Part shown: positions 1 through 8,401 of the stretch, piece by piece
Layout: every line of letters starts with the position of its first letter
Numbering within the stretch: position 1 is the stretch's first letter
DNA from: Lysobacter enzymogenes
Lineage (GTDB): Bacteria; Pseudomonadota; Gammaproteobacteria; Xanthomonadales; Xanthomonadaceae
DNA: 46,535 nt
Reading direction: 5' to 3'
Assembly (NCBI RefSeq): GCF_900106525.1
Contig: NZ_FNOG01000016.1
Coordinates: 1-46,535, forward strand
Notes under the pieces: generated by a model
Seen by the model: only the letters and a program-made list of their open reading frames with translations
Database searches by the model: none
What the model was told of the DNA's origin: nothing
Made by a program: the position numbers and the translations under genes

Positions 1-8
1 CACCCTCT

Positions 9-124
9 CCCTGGTGATAATAGCTGTGTGGAACCACCCGATCCCATCCCGAACTCGGAAGTGAAACGCATATGCGCCGATGGTAGTGTGGCTTAAGCCA
101 TGCAAGAGTAGGTCATCGCCAGGG
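9..124 (+). rRNA. rrf: 5S ribosomal RNA
   Basis: The stretch has the conserved 5S core (GAACCACCCGATCCCATCCC, then GAACTCGGAAGTGAAAC) and terminal helix halves CCTGGTG near position 10 and CGCCAGG near 118-123. Its length of about 116 nt is normal. It is the 3' end of an rRNA operon whose 16S and 23S genes would lie before the window. The exact ends are uncertain by a few bases. Confidence 0.96.
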
Positions 125-134
125 GCTTTACCCT

Positions 135-171
135 GAAGGCCGGATCCGAAAGGATCCGGCCTTCTTCTTTT
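135..171 (+). terminator. Intrinsic terminator of the rRNA operon
   Basis: A 13-bp perfect stem (135-147 with 152-164) closed by a GAAA tetraloop is followed by a T-rich tail (TTCTTCTTTT, 162-171). It lies 11 nt after the 5S gene, as expected for an rrn terminator. Confidence 0.93.
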
Positions 172-590
172 GCGCGACATAAAACCCATCCGAGAGCGAC
201 GTGCAGTAACCCGCGCAATATCGAGCGGCGCTTGGCACTGCCGGCGTGGGCTACGGGCCGTTCGCGGGCGGGAATCGCGACGAGCCCGCCAACCGCTTCG
301 GTCGGATGCAGATAATCCAGATAATCTGCGGAACTACCGCCGCTGCTGCCGGCGATACACCTCAGTGCGCGTTAAACCCAGTCCCTTGGCACAAAAATAA
401 ACGCACCCATTCAGCCCGCTTGCACATCTGAGCGCGCGACTGCGGGTACACTCGCCGGGCTGCTAGACGCCGGCATCGCGCCGCGCGCAGCTTGCCGGCC
501 ACATCGCCCCCGACGGGGCATGGCCGTGCCGCCGGTTCCCGCTGCGCCAAGACGCTCCGGGACCGGTTCCGTCGAAAGGAGAGGCGCACG
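172..590. other. Non-coding stretch after the rRNA operon
   Basis: No convincing protein or tRNA gene was found here on either strand; overlapping ORFs in several frames look like GC-rich shadows. A weak promoter-like pair is TTGCAC (420-425) and TACACT (447-452), but the 21-bp spacing is too long for a typical sigma-70 promoter. It lies upstream of the 12-codon ORF at 591 and of the ABC exporter gene. Confidence 0.5.
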
Positions 591-629
591 ATGAAGTTCA
601 CAATCACCGGCAAGGTCCGTCACCGCTAA
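591..629 (+). CDS. Possible 12-residue leader peptide
   Basis: ATG at 591 opens a 12-codon ORF (MKFTITGKVRHR) ending in TAA. It has a near-perfect Shine-Dalgarno, AAAGGAG at 575-581, nine bases before the ATG. This is the best ribosome-binding site in the 700-base leader before the ABC exporter, and stronger than the one in front of the exporter itself. The peptide is basic with no recognised family. It could be a translated leader that controls the exporter, or a chance SD. A GGCGCC hairpin (753-758 with 764-769) follows, but no T-run was seen, so classical attenuation is not shown. Confidence 0.4.
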   Translation: MKFTITGKVRHR

Positions 630-866
630 GTCGGTGCGTTCGGCTCCGGATACGTTCCGGGCCGCGTTTGGCCGACCGTCGTTCGTTTCAGGCCGCTGCG
701 GTGGCCGTGGATCGCACGTGCGCGTCCGCCGCCTCACTCCCGTTTATCGATCGGCGCCTCTTGGGCGCCCAGTCGCTCGCGTGCGTCGTCCGCCCGCGCC
801 GGTTCCGGCGCGCCGCCGGACGAACGCCGCGGCGGGAGCCGTTCCAGTTGATAAGGCAACACTCTC
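630..866. other. Leader between the small ORF and the ABC exporter
   Basis: This 237-base GC-rich stretch has no gene that could be supported. It contains a short hairpin (753-769) and, at its end, a modest ribosome-binding site (AAGG near 853-856) for the exporter at 867. Confidence 0.4.
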
Positions 867-2705
867 ATGATGATTTTTCGTTGGTTCGAATCGTTGATCG
901 ATCCGTTCCGCCCGGCGCCGGCGCAGATGCCGCCGCGCTCGGTGGCGCGGTTCTACTGGCACTTCATCCGCCAGGCCTGGCCGATCTTCGTGATCCTGAC
1001 CGTGGTCGGCTTCTTCGCCGCCATCGTCGAAGTGATCATGTTCGACTACCTCGGCAAGGTGGTCGACCTGGTCAACACCACGCCCGCCTCGGAACTGTTC
1101 GCCGCCCACGGCGAGCAGCTGGTGTGGATGGCGGTGGTGATGCTGGTCGCGCGGCCGGTGTGTCTGGGCCTGCACGATCTGCTGCTGAACCAGGCCGTGC
1201 ACCCGAACATGACCAACCTGGTGCGCTGGCAAACCCACCGCTACATGCTGCGGCAGAGCCTGAGCTTCTTCCAGAACGACTTCGCCGGCCGCGTGGCCAA
1301 CCGGATCATGCAGACCGGCCCGTCGTTGCGCGAATCCACCACCCAGGCGTTCGATGCGATCTGGTACGTGGTCGTGTACTCGGCTTCGGCGATCTATCTG
1401 TTCGCACAAGCCGATGTGTGGCTGGTGGCGCCGCTGCTGGTGTGGATCGTGCTGTTCATCGGCCTGATGCGCTACTTCGTGCCGCGGGTGAAGCTGCGTT
1501 CGTGGCGGGCCTCGGACGCGCGTTCCAAGCTGATGGGGCGCATCGTCGACGGCTACACCAACATCGCCACGCTCAAGCTGTTCGCGCACTCGCGGCGCGA
1601 AGAGGAATACGTGGCCGAGGCGATGGTCGAGCAGACCCAGCGTTCGCGCGAGATGACCCGCATGACCACGCTGATGGGCGTGAGCATCACCATGCTCAAC
1701 GGCTTTTTGATCGTCGGCACCACCGGCCTGGCGCTATGGCTGTGGCATAAGGGCTCGATCACGGTCGGCGCGATCGCGCTGGCGACGGGCCTGGTGATCC
1801 GCATCCACAACATGTCCGGCTGGATCATGTGGACGGTCAACGGCATCTTCGAGGATATCGGCACGGTGCAGGACGGCATCGAGACGATTTCGCGGCCGCT
1901 GACCGTGGTCGATCGCGAAGACGCCGCCCAGTTGCAGGTGACCCGCGGCGAGGTGCGCTTCGAGAACGTGCACTTCCATTACGGCAAGGACGCCGGGCTG
2001 ATCGCCGACCTCGACCTCACGGTCAAGCCGGGCGAGAAGATCGGCCTGGTCGGGCCGTCGGGCGCGGGCAAGTCGACGCTGATGAACATTCTGCTGCGCC
2101 TGTACGACCTGGAAGGCGGCCGCATCGCGGTCGACGGCCAGGACATCGCCGCGGTGACGCAGGAAAGCCTGCGTTCGCAGATCGGCGTGGTCACCCAGGA
2201 CACTTCGCTGTTGCATCGTTCGATCCGCGACAACCTGCTGTACGGGCGGCCGAACGCGAGCGAAGAGGACATGTTCGAAGCGGTGCGCAAGGCGCGTGCG
2301 GACGAGTTCATCGGGCAACTGGTCGACGGCGAAGGACGCTTGGGCTACGAGGCCCTGGTCGGCGAGCGCGGGGTGAAGCTGTCCGGCGGCCAGCGCCAGC
2401 GCGTGGCGATCGCGCGCGTGCTGTTGAAGAACGCGCCGATCCTGGTCCTCGACGAGGCGACCTCGGCGCTGGATTCGGAAGCCGAAGCGGCGATCCAGGA
2501 AAGCCTGGAGACGTTGATGGCGGGCAAGACGGTGATCGCGATCGCGCACCGGCTGTCGACCATCGCGCGGATGGACCGGTTGGTGGTGATGGACAAGGGC
2601 CACATCATCGAGACCGGGACGCATGAGGAGCTGATTGCGCGCGATGGGTTGTATGCGCGGCTTTGGAAGCGGCAGACCGGTGGGTTTGTTGCGGTCGAGG
2701 CGTAA
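867..2705 (+). CDS. ABC exporter, fused membrane and ATPase domains (MsbA/multidrug type)
   Basis: This 612-residue half-transporter has an ABC exporter membrane domain (about residues 30-330, roughly six hydrophobic helices) followed by a nucleotide-binding domain (about 355-605). The ATPase motifs are complete: Walker A GPSGAGKST (396-404), signature LSGGQ (505-509), Walker B ILVLDEA with D529 and E530, and switch histidine H561. It should work as an inner-membrane homodimer that exports a hydrophobic substrate using ATP. The substrate cannot be read from sequence; lipid or drug efflux are the usual annotations. No periplasmic adaptor gene is nearby and it appears monocistronic, bounded by terminators at 2721-2799. 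The start could be either of two adjacent ATG codons (867 or 870). Confidence 0.93.
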   Translation: MMIFRWFESLIDPFRPAPAQMPPRSVARFYWHFIRQAWPIFVILTVVGFFAAIVEVIMFDYLGKVVDLVNTTPASELFAAHGEQLVWMAVVMLVARPVCLGLHDLLLNQAVHPNMTNLVRWQTHRYMLRQSLSFFQNDFAGRVANRIMQTGPSLRESTTQAFDAIWYVVVYSASAIYLFAQADVWLVAPLLVWIVLFIGLMRYFVPRVKLRSWRASDARSKLMGRIVDGYTNIATLKLFAHSRREEEYVAEAMVEQTQRSREMTRMTTLMGVSITMLNGFLIVGTTGLALWLWHKGSITVGAIALATGLVIRIHNMSGWIMWTVNGIFEDIGTVQDGIETISRPLTVVDREDAAQLQVTRGEVRFENVHFHYGKDAGLIADLDLTVKPGEKIGLVGPSGAGKSTLMNILLRLYDLEGGRIAVDGQDIAAVTQESLRSQIGVVTQDTSLLHRSIRDNLLYGRPNASEEDMFEAVRKARADEFIGQLVDGEGRLGYEALVGERGVKLSGGQRQRVAIARVLLKNAPILVLDEATSALDSEAEAAIQESLETLMAGKTVIAIAHRLSTIARMDRLVVMDKGHIIETGTHEELIARDGLYARLWKRQTGGFVAVEA

Positions 2706-2720
2706 TTGCCCTCACCCCAA

Positions 2721-2799
2721 CCCCTCTCCCGCGTTGCGGGAGAGGGGCTTTGATGGCTGATCTCAGGCCTCTCTTCCTTTGTGGGAGAGAGGCTTTTTT
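2721..2799 (+). terminator. Double hairpin terminator after the ABC exporter
   Basis: The first hairpin has a 12-bp stem (2721-2732 with 2736-2747) and belongs to the interspersed CCCTCTCCCGC/GCGGGAGAGGG repeat family. The second (about 2767-2775 with 2785-2793) is followed by six Ts (2794-2799), a typical rho-independent terminator. Confidence 0.8.
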
Positions 2800-2827
2800 G
2801 TGGAGGCGCGGGGAACTGCGCTAGCGT

Positions 2828-2870
2828 CGTAGGTGCGGTTTCGCGGTCGCGGCTTGCGCCGCTCCTACAG
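2828..2870. repeat. REP-like palindromic repeat (GTAGGAGCGGCG family)
   Basis: One half reads CGCGGCTTGCGCCGCTCCTACAG-like at 2848-2870, preceded by a degraded inverse half (CGTAGGTGCGGTTTCGCG). The same element recurs near 4561, 24057, 36728, 40442, 46397 and 46521, always between genes. Confidence 0.8.
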
Positions 2871-2895
2871 GGGGAAACGTACCGAGAGAGAAAGC

Positions 2896-4383
2896 TCAGA
2901 ACAGGGAGCCGGTGGTGCCGCGGCCGTCGTCATCGGGCGAACCTGCGCGCTTGCGCACCCAGCCGCCTACGCCCGAGGGTTTGTGCCCGGGCGGCTTCGC
3001 TTTCGCCGCGCCGCGTTCGCGTTCTTGCCGGTGCGCGCTTTCGGCCATCGCCTTGAACTGCCGTTCGCGCTGCAGCCACAGCTCGTCCATGCTCGGGTCG
3101 GCGACCAGGGCGGCGGCGCCGAGGTCGGCTTCGCTGGCTTCGTCGGGAATGTGCTGGAACGGGATGCGCATCGGTGCGGCGCCCTGGGCCAGCGCGTCCT
3201 GCATTGCGCCGAAGTACAGGCGGTTGTTGCCGTAGCGCTGGTTGACCTGATCGAGCACGCGGGTCAACGCCTGGTTGCGCTGGCGCTCGGGGAACAGCGC
3301 GGCGCTGTCGCCGGCGTCGGGTAGCAGGTCGATCAGCGACACCGCGACCGACAGCGGCGGATGCCGTTCGACCCGCCAGCGGCCGCTGGCGGCGGCGCGC
3401 AGCAGCGGTTCCAGCGCGTCGGCCATCAGGTGCAGCAAGGTCGGCGTGTCGTCGAGCGGGGCGAACGAGAGGTCGCGGCTGAAGCGTTGCTCGCGGCCGA
3501 CGAAGCGCACGTGCAGGCTCAGGCCGCGGGCCTTGCTGCGTTCCTGGCGCAGGCGCATCGCCGCTTTCGCCAGCAGCTTGAACAGCACCGAGCGCATGCC
3601 GTCGGCGTTGCGCATCTGCGGATCGAGCACGTGCGAGTGGCCGACCGAAGCGACCGCGGCGCGCTGCCGCGGCGGCAATTCGATGCCGCGCAACTGCGCC
3701 CAGAAACGCTCGCCCTCGATACCGCCCCAGATCGCCTTGAGCCGCTCGCGCGGCGCCGCGGTGAGTTGCTCGACCGTGTCGATGCCGGCGTGGTTGAGGC
3801 GTTGCAGCATCGACGGGCCGACGCCGCACAGATCCTGCAACTGCAGGCCGTGCAGCGCGTGCGGCAGGTCGGCCAGTTCGACCACGGTGAGGCCGTCGAC
3901 TTTGTCGATGTCCGACGCGGTCTTGGCCAGGAAGGTGTTCGGCGCGATGCCGACCGAGCAGCGGATCGGGTCGAGCCCGCGTTCGATCAGCGTGCGTTTG
4001 ATCTTGCGCGCGATGGCGACGGCGTTGTCGCGCTCGCGTTCGCGGCCGATCAGGCGGCAGGCGACTTCGTCGATCGACAGCGGTTTGCCGTCGATGGGAA
4101 TGCAGTCCTGGATCGCTGCGATCAAGCGATGGTGCAGTTCGACGTAGCGCGCCGGCCGCGCTTGCACCAGGGTGATGTCGGGGCAGCGTTCGACCGCTTC
4201 GCGCACCGGCGTGCCGGTCTTGACCCCGTGCACCTTGGCTTCGCGGCTGGCGGCGATGCAGCAGGTGCTGGCCGCCATCACCGGCACCACGCCGACCGGA
4301 CGCCCGCGCAAGTCGTCGCGGTCGAATTGTTCGACCGAGGCGAAGTAGGAATTGAAGTCGACGAACAGGCAGCGCAGGGTCAC
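2896..4383 (-). CDS. Y-family (translesion) DNA polymerase
   Basis: The 495-residue protein starts MTLRCLFVDFNSYFASVEQ, the usual Y-family first motif with catalytic D9. The second catalytic motif SIDEV gives D105 and E106, so the metal-binding carboxylates are present and it should be an active polymerase, unlike ImuB-type proteins that lack them. A helix-hairpin-helix segment (LCGVGPSMLQRL, about residues 185-196) and a little-finger domain follow. It is longer than DinB/Pol IV (about 350); the last 60 or so residues are basic and low-complexity (KAKPPGHKPSGVGGWVRKR). DNA damage tolerance is the expected role. No lexA, imuA or recA gene lies beside it. Whether it is Pol IV-like or UmuC-like cannot be settled by eye. 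Confidence 0.9.
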   Translation of the reverse strand: MTLRCLFVDFNSYFASVEQFDRDDLRGRPVGVVPVMAASTCCIAASREAKVHGVKTGTPVREAVERCPDITLVQARPARYVELHHRLIAAIQDCIPIDGKPLSIDEVACRLIGRERERDNAVAIARKIKRTLIERGLDPIRCSVGIAPNTFLAKTASDIDKVDGLTVVELADLPHALHGLQLQDLCGVGPSMLQRLNHAGIDTVEQLTAAPRERLKAIWGGIEGERFWAQLRGIELPPRQRAAVASVGHSHVLDPQMRNADGMRSVLFKLLAKAAMRLRQERSKARGLSLHVRFVGREQRFSRDLSFAPLDDTPTLLHLMADALEPLLRAAASGRWRVERHPPLSVAVSLIDLLPDAGDSAALFPERQRNQALTRVLDQVNQRYGNNRLYFGAMQDALAQGAAPMRIPFQHIPDEASEADLGAAALVADPSMDELWLQRERQFKAMAESAHRQERERGAAKAKPPGHKPSGVGGWVRKRAGSPDDDGRGTTGSLF

Positions 4384-4541
4384 GGCGGCGGGCCATGCTT
4401 GGGGCGTCAGTATCGCGCTGTGCGGAGCTGGGCGCAGCGACGCGGCCGGTCATCTTCGGCAGCTGTCGTCTCAGGTGGCGAGATTCTTTCTTATTTCAAT
4501 GGGTTGCTGGTTTTTTAGGCGCGGCGACTGCGAAACCTCGC

Positions 4542-4590
4542 TTACGTCGTATGTGCGATGTCGCGGTCGCGGCTTGCGCCGCTCCTACAG
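4542..4590. repeat. REP-like palindromic repeat
   Basis: Positions 4561-4590 are a full half-element (TCGCGGTCGCGGCTTGCGCC then GCTCCTACAG), nearly identical to the copy at 2841-2870. A degraded left half precedes it. It lies in the 247-base gap between the polymerase start and the end of the AAA+ gene. Confidence 0.75.
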
Positions 4591-4630
4591 GTGAGAAATC
4601 GGGGCGGCGCGATGGGCCGCCCCGATGGGT

Positions 4631-5701
4631 TCACTTCAGCCGGTCGACGGCCTGATAGATCGCGGCGAGCGAGTGGCTGCGGTTGCCGCTGCCGGCGACC
4701 GCGGCGATGGCGGCGTCGGCGTCCAGGCCGCGCTCGCCGGCCAGGCGGCGGATCAACACCGCGGCTTCGTCGAGCCGCAGTTCGCGCACGTCGACGTGGG
4801 CGAAGCAGCGGCCCGGCCGCACCAGCGCGTCGTCGAGATCGCCGACGTTGGGCAGGTTGGTCGAGAAGATGATCTTTCGCCCCTGCGCGCGCACCACGCC
4901 GTCGGCGATGGCGAGGAAGCGATGCAGGTGTTCGTTGCCTTCGGCGCGCGGACGCAGCAGATGATCGGCGTCTTCGACGACGAAGGCGTGGTCGTCGCCG
5001 GTGATGAACTTGACGTAGATCTCGTCGCACTCCAGCGCTTTCTTGTCGCCCGTGTACAGCGCCTGCGCGCTGCCTTCGTTGCGGCGCGAAATCTCGCCGA
5101 GGATCGCGCGGATCAGCCGGGTCTTGCCGGTGCCGGGCCGGCCCTGCAGCACCAGCACCGTTTCCTTGGCGCGCAGATAGCGGTCGATGAAGCCGGCGAC
5201 GCCGCCGATGTCGGGATAGGCCTCGTCCAGCAGCACATCGTCGGCCAGTTCCTCGATGCTGGCGCTCTGCAACTGGCCGTTGCCGCTGAGGAAGTTCCAG
5301 TCGATGGAGAACATCGGTTCGCGGATGCGCACGGGTTCGATGCGCGCCTGCACGGCCTGCAGGACCGCTTCGGCGCGTTCGACCGAGTCGGCCCAGATGC
5401 CGAAGTAGAACGAACAGTAGTCGGCCTTGCTGCCGGCGTGGGCGTCGACGAATACACCCTCGCCGTCGAGCAGCAGGTTGCGGCCGTTGGGGCGGTGCGC
5501 GTTCAGGCCGAGCTGGGTGGCGAGGTCGTCGAACATGGCGTCGACCTGGGTGCGCGCGGCCAGCCGCAGCGAGCGGTGGATCGGATAGCGGGCGACGCCG
5601 CGTTCGAGCGCGTCGGCGAGGCGGGCGTTGAGGATCAGCGAGGACAGATCCCAGAGCTGATGGTTGAAGACAGCGCCGTAAGGCTTGTGGTCGGTACTCA
5701 T
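4631..5701 (-). CDS. AAA+ family ATPase
   Basis: The likely product is 356 residues, starting MSTDHKPYGAV at 5701; a longer reading to 5899 is in frame but its extra part looks non-coding. The C-terminal half is an AAA+ module: Walker A GRPGTGKT (about residue 188), Walker B FVVEDAD (about 242), a sensor-1-like FSTNLPN, and an arginine region DDALVRPGRC. The N-terminal half (DUF5925-like by impression) has no recognised motif. It probably remodels or moves a protein or nucleic acid partner, but no substrate can be named. The E-D-A-D Walker B places acidic residues where hydrolysis needs them. No obvious Shine-Dalgarno precedes 5701, so the start is tentative. Confidence 0.75.
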   Translation of the reverse strand: MSTDHKPYGAVFNHQLWDLSSLILNARLADALERGVARYPIHRSLRLAARTQVDAMFDDLATQLGLNAHRPNGRNLLLDGEGVFVDAHAGSKADYCSFYFGIWADSVERAEAVLQAVQARIEPVRIREPMFSIDWNFLSGNGQLQSASIEELADDVLLDEAYPDIGGVAGFIDRYLRAKETVLVLQGRPGTGKTRLIRAILGEISRRNEGSAQALYTGDKKALECDEIYVKFITGDDHAFVVEDADHLLRPRAEGNEHLHRFLAIADGVVRAQGRKIIFSTNLPNVGDLDDALVRPGRCFAHVDVRELRLDEAAVLIRRLAGERGLDADAAIAAVAGSGNRSHSLAAIYQAVDRLK

Positions 5702-6012
5702 GTCGATGTGGGCGAGTCGCCCGGGTTGAGGCCGCAGCGTCCGTTGCCGCGACTGGAACGCGCCCGGCCGGCGGCGGCCGGGCTGGCGCATTGTCCGGCC
5801 GTGGAGGGCCGGGTGGAACCGGGTGTCCGTTCGCACGCGACGAACGGAGCGGATCGTGCGGCCGTCGGCGCAGGCGTTCGATCGAGCGTTCTGCCGCAAG
5901 CGGCGCAGTTCGATCGGCTGATCAGCCGTATACGGCGAAACTCAAACGATTGCCCGGCCGCCAGCGGCCGGGCGCAATCCCATCGGCGGCCGGCAACGGC
6001 CGCAGCGGAAAC
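5702..6012. other. Intergenic region with terminator-like hairpin for rpiA
   Basis: The 311-base gap holds a strong hairpin (GCCCGGCCG 5952-5960 with CGGCCGGGC 5965-5973) 40 bases past the rpiA stop. On the minus strand it is followed by a moderately T-rich stretch, so it may end rpiA transcripts. The rest is GC-rich with no gene seen. Confidence 0.5.
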
Positions 6013-6675
6013 TTACAGCACCACCGGCGGCTCGCCGCCGACGATGACCACATCGGCCTTGCGCCGCGCGAACAGGCCCACGGCGACCACGCCGGGGATC
6101 TGGTTGAGCGCGTTCTCCAGCTTGACCGGTTCGGCGATGGCCAGGTTGTGGATGTCGAGGATGACGTTGCCGTTGTCGGTGACCACGCCGTTGCCGGCCG
6201 CGTCCTGGCGCCACACCGGCTGGCCGCCGGTGATTGCCACGATCTGGCGGGCGACCAGACTGCGCGCCATCGGAATCACTTCCACCGGCAGCGGGAACTT
6301 GCCCAGCACCTTGACCTGCTTGGACGGGTCGACGATGCAGACGAACTTGGCGCTGGCCTCGGCGATGATCTTCTCGCGGGTCAGCGCGGCGCCGCCGCCC
6401 TTGATCAGGCATTTGTTCGGATCGCACTCGTCGGCGCCGTCGACGTACAGCGACAGCTGGCCGGCGCTGTTGAGGTCGAGCACCTCGATGCCGAGCTCGC
6501 GCAGCAGCGCCGTGCTCTGCTCGGAGCTGGACACCGCGCCCTTGATGCGTTCCTTGATGCGGCCCAGGGCCTGGATGAAATAGGCCACGGTCGAGCCGGT
6601 GCCGACGCCGACGATCATGCCGTCTTCGATGTAGTCGATGGCTTTTTCGGCGGCCAGGCGCTTGTGTTCGCTCAT
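6013..6675 (-). CDS. rpiA: Ribose-5-phosphate isomerase A
   Basis: This 220-residue protein matches RpiA throughout and is the usual length. It interconverts ribose 5-phosphate and ribulose 5-phosphate in the cytoplasmic non-oxidative pentose phosphate pathway. Family motifs present are GVGTGSTV (residues 23-30, phosphate loop), DGADE (about 82-86) and [11 protein letters not shown] (about 92-102), which contains the catalytic acid and lysine. It ends near a hairpin at 5952-5973. The gene lies upstream of the AAA+ gene on the same strand but over 300 bases away, so it is probably a separate unit. Confidence 0.97.
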   Translation of the reverse strand: MSEHKRLAAEKAIDYIEDGMIVGVGTGSTVAYFIQALGRIKERIKGAVSSSEQSTALLRELGIEVLDLNSAGQLSLYVDGADECDPNKCLIKGGGAALTREKIIAEASAKFVCIVDPSKQVKVLGKFPLPVEVIPMARSLVARQIVAITGGQPVWRQDAAGNGVVTDNGNVILDIHNLAIAEPVKLENALNQIPGVVAVGLFARRKADVVIVGGEPPVVL

Positions 6676-6795
6676 TGGATTCGGGCAGTTGGGAGGAAAG
6701 GTGGGACGGGAATCAGGGCGACGGCGGGAGCGGAGGAACTGGCGGAAAACCTGGGGTTTTCCCGTTTCCCCGCTGCCCTGGCCGCCCTGCGGTGG

Positions 6796-7266
6796 TCACT
6801 CCATCGCCAGCAGCAGCTTCCACTGCGCCGCCGACACCGGCAGCACCGAGAGGCGGTTGCCGCGGCGGGTCAGGGCGAAGTCCTCGCCGAGCTCTTCGGC
6901 GCGGGCCTTGATCTCGTCCAGGGCGATGGTGCGCGAGAGCTTGCGTTCGAAAGCCACGTCCACCAGCAGCCAGCGCGGGTCTTCGCGGGTGCTCTTGGCG
7001 TCGTAGTAGTCGGACTTGGGATCGAACTGGGTCGGGTCCGGATAGGCCTCGGCGGCGATGGTGGCCAGGCCGACGATGCCGGGCACGGCGGTGTTGGAGT
7101 GGTAGAACAAAACGCCGTCGCCGACCTTCATGCCGTCGCGCATGTAGTTGCGGGCCTGGTAGTTGCGCACGCCGTTCCATGGCTCGGTGCGCACGCGTTC
7201 AAGATCGTCGATGGAGAAAGTGTCCGGTTCGGACTTCATCAGCCAATAGCGGCGTCGTGCAGTCAT
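6796..7266 (-). CDS. EVE domain protein
   Basis: The 156-residue product starts MTARRRYWLMKSEPDTFSI and is an EVE domain over its whole length (WLMKSEPDTF, WNGVRNYQARNYMR, GDGVLFYHSN, WLLVDVAF). EVE proteins have a PUA-like fold and are thought to bind modified bases in DNA or RNA; the human relative is THYN1. The ATG at 7266 was chosen because homology starts there and the upstream in-frame part is low-complexity. It lies 53 bases after the 5-formyl-THF cyclo-ligase stop on the same strand, a common pairing in proteobacteria, and may be cotranscribed with it. Confidence 0.92.
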   Translation of the reverse strand: MTARRRYWLMKSEPDTFSIDDLERVRTEPWNGVRNYQARNYMRDGMKVGDGVLFYHSNTAVPGIVGLATIAAEAYPDPTQFDPKSDYYDAKSTREDPRWLLVDVAFERKLSRTIALDEIKARAEELGEDFALTRRGNRLSVLPVSAAQWKLLLAME

Positions 7267-7319
7267 GCGGGGGGCTCGCAAGGTTCGGATGCGGGGGCAG
7301 TCGCATCGCGGTTGGGGGA

Positions 7320-7913
7320 TCAGGCGTACAGCGCGGAGCGGCAATCCACGGTGCCGGCTTCGGTGCACACGGCGTCCAGCGCGACATCCCAGTCGGCGGC
7401 GTCGAGGCGCTCGACGCGCTGCAATTCGAATGCGGCGCCGACCAGCCAGGGGGGGGCGGGGCGGCGTTGGCGGAAGGCGAGGCTGCGATCGTACCAGCCG
7501 CCGCCCATGCCCAGACGGTGGCCGCGGGCGTCGAAACCAACCGAAGGCAAGACAATCAGACCCATGTCCTCAGCCCGAAGCAGCGAGCTGTCAGCCAGCG
7601 CCGGCTCCGGTATACCGAAACGGTTGGCGACCAGCGGATCGCCCGGCCGCCAAGGCGCGAAACGCAAGCTTTTGTCGGCGTGCAGCACCGGCAGGCAATA
7701 GACGCAGTCCGCGGGCAGGCGCAGTTGCCAGGCGTGCAGGGCGATTTCGCCGTCGCTGGCCCAGTAGCCAGCGACATAGCCCGATTGCGGCGCGAACGGC
7801 AGCGACAGCAGTTGCGCGGCGAGCGCTTCGGCGCCGCCGATGCGCGCGGCGGCAGGCTGGGTGCGGCGGCGCTCGCGCAGTTCGCGGCGCAGGGTGGTGC
7901 GATCGTGCGTCAT
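7320..7913 (-). CDS. ygfA: 5-formyltetrahydrofolate cyclo-ligase
   Basis: This 197-residue protein is a typical 5-FCL. It uses ATP to convert 5-formyl-THF to 5,10-methenyl-THF, returning the stored folate to one-carbon metabolism. Visible motifs are RRELRERRR (N-terminal basic helix), WASDGEIAL, and the phosphate loop PSVGFDARGHRLGMGGGWYD (about residues 125-144). The start at 7913 (MTHDRTTLRR) fits family length. The gene lies directly downstream of 6S RNA, the position of ygfA in many gammaproteobacteria, where the two can share a transcript. Confidence 0.95.
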   Translation of the reverse strand: MTHDRTTLRRELRERRRTQPAAARIGGAEALAAQLLSLPFAPQSGYVAGYWASDGEIALHAWQLRLPADCVYCLPVLHADKSLRFAPWRPGDPLVANRFGIPEPALADSSLLRAEDMGLIVLPSVGFDARGHRLGMGGGWYDRSLAFRQRRPAPPWLVGAAFELQRVERLDAADWDVALDAVCTEAGTVDCRSALYA

Positions 7914-7968
7914 GCGTTCGGGGGGCTCGGCATGGTCGGGGCAGGGCCAAGGCGGCCTGGCGTGCATA

Positions 7969-8011
7969 AGGAAACGGGCGCGGTCACCTGGGTGACGTCG
8001 CGCCCGTTCCG
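7969..8011 (-). terminator. Hairpin between 6S RNA and ygfA
   Basis: On the minus strand an 18-20 nt GC-rich arm (GGAACGGGCGCG...) pairs with its complement (...CGCGCCCGTTTCC), interrupted by a small TCACC/GGTGA inner stem. It lies about 10 nt past the 3' end of 6S RNA. The T tail is short (GTTT), so it may be a partial terminator or a processing element that lets some transcripts reach ygfA. Confidence 0.55.
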
Positions 8012-8018
8012 GGAAAAG

Positions 8019-8206
8019 TAGTCCTCCGCCAATGGCGATGCTTGCGAAACGACCTTGAACCCGGGGTTCAAGTGGGAACGCTTGGACGCCTTCGGGCTTC
8101 CCGCTGCTAGGCGGACTTGCACTCCAGGCTTCCGGCGCGTCCCCGGTGTCGTCATTAAGGGACAAGGCGAATGTTTGCGCACGCCGTCGCGCACAGCAGA
8201 GGACGT
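8019..8206 (-). ncRNA. ssrS: 6S RNA
   Basis: The gene lies between zapA and ygfA, the classic 6S location. The RNA ends pair: GTCCTCTGC (8205-8197) with GCGGAGGAC (8029-8021), forming the closing stem, for a length of about 188 nt, close to E. coli's 184. The characteristic palindrome TTGAACCCCGGGTTCAAG is present near 8056-8073, matching the conserved 6S segment CCTTGAACCAAGGGTTCAAG. A TATACT -10 box sits just upstream. 6S RNA mimics an open promoter and sequesters sigma-70 RNA polymerase in stationary phase. Ends are inferred from pairing and promoter position. Confidence 0.9.
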
Positions 8207-8212
8207 GCGCGC

Positions 8213-8241
8213 AGTATAGCGCGCGAGTGCCGACAGGCGAA
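8213..8241 (-). promoter_or_regulatory. Putative sigma-70 promoter of 6S RNA
   Basis: The -10 box TATACT is at 8218-8213 on the minus strand, seven bases from the predicted 5' end. The -35 at 17-bp spacing is TTCGCC (8241-8236), a weak match. Confidence 0.55.
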
Positions 8242-8401
8242 TCCGCTCGTCGGCGATGCTGCGTTGCGGTTCATGCGCTCGATGCGCAGCGGCATGAACG
8301 GGGCGCGGCGTGACGCGCGTCGCGTCGGTTTCTGGCGCGTGCGCCCGGTATCGGCGTTGGCGTCGGCGCGGTTGCGCGCCGTTGCAAGGCGATGGCGCGA
8401 C

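Noticed and set aside
420-452. Sigma-70 promoter TTGCAC / TACACT
   Set aside because: The 21-bp spacing is too long and no extended -10 is present. It is mentioned only as a weak candidate.
172-590. tRNA gene after the 5S rRNA
   Set aside because: No cloverleaf with a GGTTCGA-type T arm and an acceptor stem could be assembled on either strand.
744-1589. Long ORF antisense to the ABC exporter
   Set aside because: It mirrors the exporter's codon pattern in GC-rich DNA, is rich in His/Asp/Arg typical of shadow frames, and has no recognisable domain. The same holds for the other long antisense frames over real genes in the window.
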